This document shows, in pieces, positions 63,372 to 64,000 of a DNA stretch of 64,000 nt. The stretch is from NCBI RefSeq assembly GCF_017639205.1, contig NZ_CP071139.1:4160001-4224000 (forward strand), in the 5' to 3' direction. Source of the DNA: Streptomyces nojiriensis. GTDB lineage: Bacteria; Actinomycetota; Actinomycetes; Streptomycetales; Streptomycetaceae. The notes beneath the pieces are model-generated. The model was given only the letters and a program-made list of their open reading frames with translations. It searched no databases and was not told where the DNA came from. Each line of letters opens with the position of its first letter. Positions within the stretch are counted from its first letter, which is position 1. The position numbers and the translations under genes were made by a program.

Positions 63372-64000
63372 TCAGGGGGCTTCGGCCTTGACGGCGTCGA
63401 GGAAGGGTTCCAGGACCTCGCGCCAGGCTGTCGGCTGGTCGTAGTGGAGGTAGTGGCCCGCGTCGGGGATTTCCGCGTACTGGCCGGCCGGGAGGACGCG
63501 GACCATTTCCTGGGCCTCGGCCCGGCCCAGTTCGCCGTCGAGGCCGCGGACCACCAGGGTCGGGCAGCGGACCTGGGCGAGCTCCTCCCAGTGGGCGTCG
63601 TGGACCCAGGTCTCGCGGGCCGTCAGCATCTGGCGGCGGGAGAAGACCGGGCGCCAGCCGTCCGACGCCTCGTGCATGACCTCGGCGAAGAAGGCACCGC
63701 GGCCGGGGTCGGGGCGTTCCACCCGGGGGTCGTCCTCGCCGAACCAGCGGCGGGCCGCGTCCTGGGTGGGGAAGGGCAGTGGCCAGTGGTGGAACCAGTC
63801 CTCCCATTCCTGCTGGGAGGCAGCGCCCAGGGCGGAGGCGCGCATGTCGCAGATGACCACGGCTTCGACCAGGTCCGGGCGACGGGCCGCGAGCTGCCAG
63901 GCGGTGAGCGCGCCCATGGAGTGGCCGATCAGTGTCACGGGGGCGAGGCCGAGCTGCTCGACGGCCGCTTCTGCGTCGGCCACGAAGGCCTCGCGGCCCA
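63372..64000 (-). CDS. Alpha/beta-hydrolase (partial; N-terminus beyond window)
   Basis: The frame is open to the right edge, so the N-terminal part is missing. Visible are the nucleophile motif TLIGHSMGALTAW (GHSMG), the acid in RGLDGELGRAEAQ and the catalytic His in IPDAGHYLHYDQP. About 209 residues are seen. It belongs to the esterase/lipase-like branch of the fold; the substrate is unknown. It is transcribed leftward, divergent from nothing visible. Confidence 0.85.
   Translation of the reverse strand, partial: GREAFVADAEAAVEQLGLAPVTLIGHSMGALTAWQLAARRPDLVEAVVICDMRASALGAASQQEWEDWFHHWPLPFPTQDAARRWFGEDDPRVERPDPGRGAFFAEVMHEASDGWRPVFSRRQMLTARETWVHDAHWEELAQVRCPTLVVRGLDGELGRAEAQEMVRVLPAGQYAEIPDAGHYLHYDQPTAWREVLEPFLDAVKAEAP

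Noticed and set aside
1..64000. tRNA, rRNA or riboswitch genes
   Set aside because: I saw no cloverleaf with a GTTCRA arm and CCA-compatible end, no rRNA sequence and no conserved aptamer motif; a covariance-model scan would be needed to exclude short ones.

Overview
The window is chromosomal DNA of a Streptomyces-type actinomycete. GC content is very high, third codon positions are strongly G/C, and the regulatory genes afsR, afsS and afsK are recognisable from their sequences. A single rare TTA codon sits in afsR. I saw no tRNA, rRNA, phage, CRISPR or transposase gene. Both window edges cut genes.

Layout. 1-5.2 kb: a secreted protein cut by the left edge, a histidine-kinase remnant fused tail to tail with an ABC-permease remnant, then a Nudix hydrolase, a MITE-like element, a secreted protease, an acetyltransferase and an MFS exporter. 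5.2-49 kb: a long catabolic island interleaved with housekeeping and regulatory genes. It holds two paralogous amidohydrolases near its ends (5.2-6.4 and 46.1-47.3 kb), two acyl-CoA ligases, an Ltp2-like aldolase with its DUF35 partner, a second thiolase-like protein, a second DUF35 protein, two enoyl-CoA hydratases, four acyl-CoA dehydrogenases (two long, two short-type), an SDR, a zinc alcohol dehydrogenase, a cyclase-family hydrolase, an FAD monooxygenase, a flavin reductase, a deazaflavin-type oxidoreductase and an ADP-forming acyl-CoA synthetase. afsR-afsS (6.6-10.2 kb), afsK (16.4-18.8 kb), a TetR regulator (20.2 kb), a DD-carboxypeptidase, a secreted peptidase, a TOPRIM protein and an anti-sigma-like kinase lie among them. 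49-52 kb: a toxin-antitoxin pair and an ECF sigma factor with a fused anti-sigma protein. 52-64 kb: mostly core genes (EF-hand protein, purU, a solute-binding lipoprotein, a repeat-rich membrane protein, an NsdA-like regulator, a primase-polymerase-like protein, an ABC exporter) plus a second MITE copy.

The most notable signal is a 15-bp operator, CTGAC(G)NNNCGTCAG. It occurs at eleven good sites, every one in an intergenic region directly in front of a catabolic gene. Together the sites cover about 13 transcription units spread over 41 kb. The motif is not the KstR or KstR2 steroid operator as I know them. It often abuts a -10-like TAATCT or TATCT, which fits steric repression. The TetR gene at 20236 is the best local candidate regulator. 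One site also lies 95 bp upstream of afsR, which could link this catabolism to the AfsK-AfsR-AfsS control of secondary metabolism.

Inferred function: the enzymes resemble those that remove side chains and degrade saturated rings of steroids, terpenoids or alicyclic acids (CoA activation, heteromeric dehydrogenation, hydration, 3-hydroxyacyl oxidation, retro-aldol cleavage by the Ltp2-DUF35 pair). No steroid ring-opening oxygenases (KshAB, HsaABCD) or IpdAB are present in the window, so the substrate is unknown.
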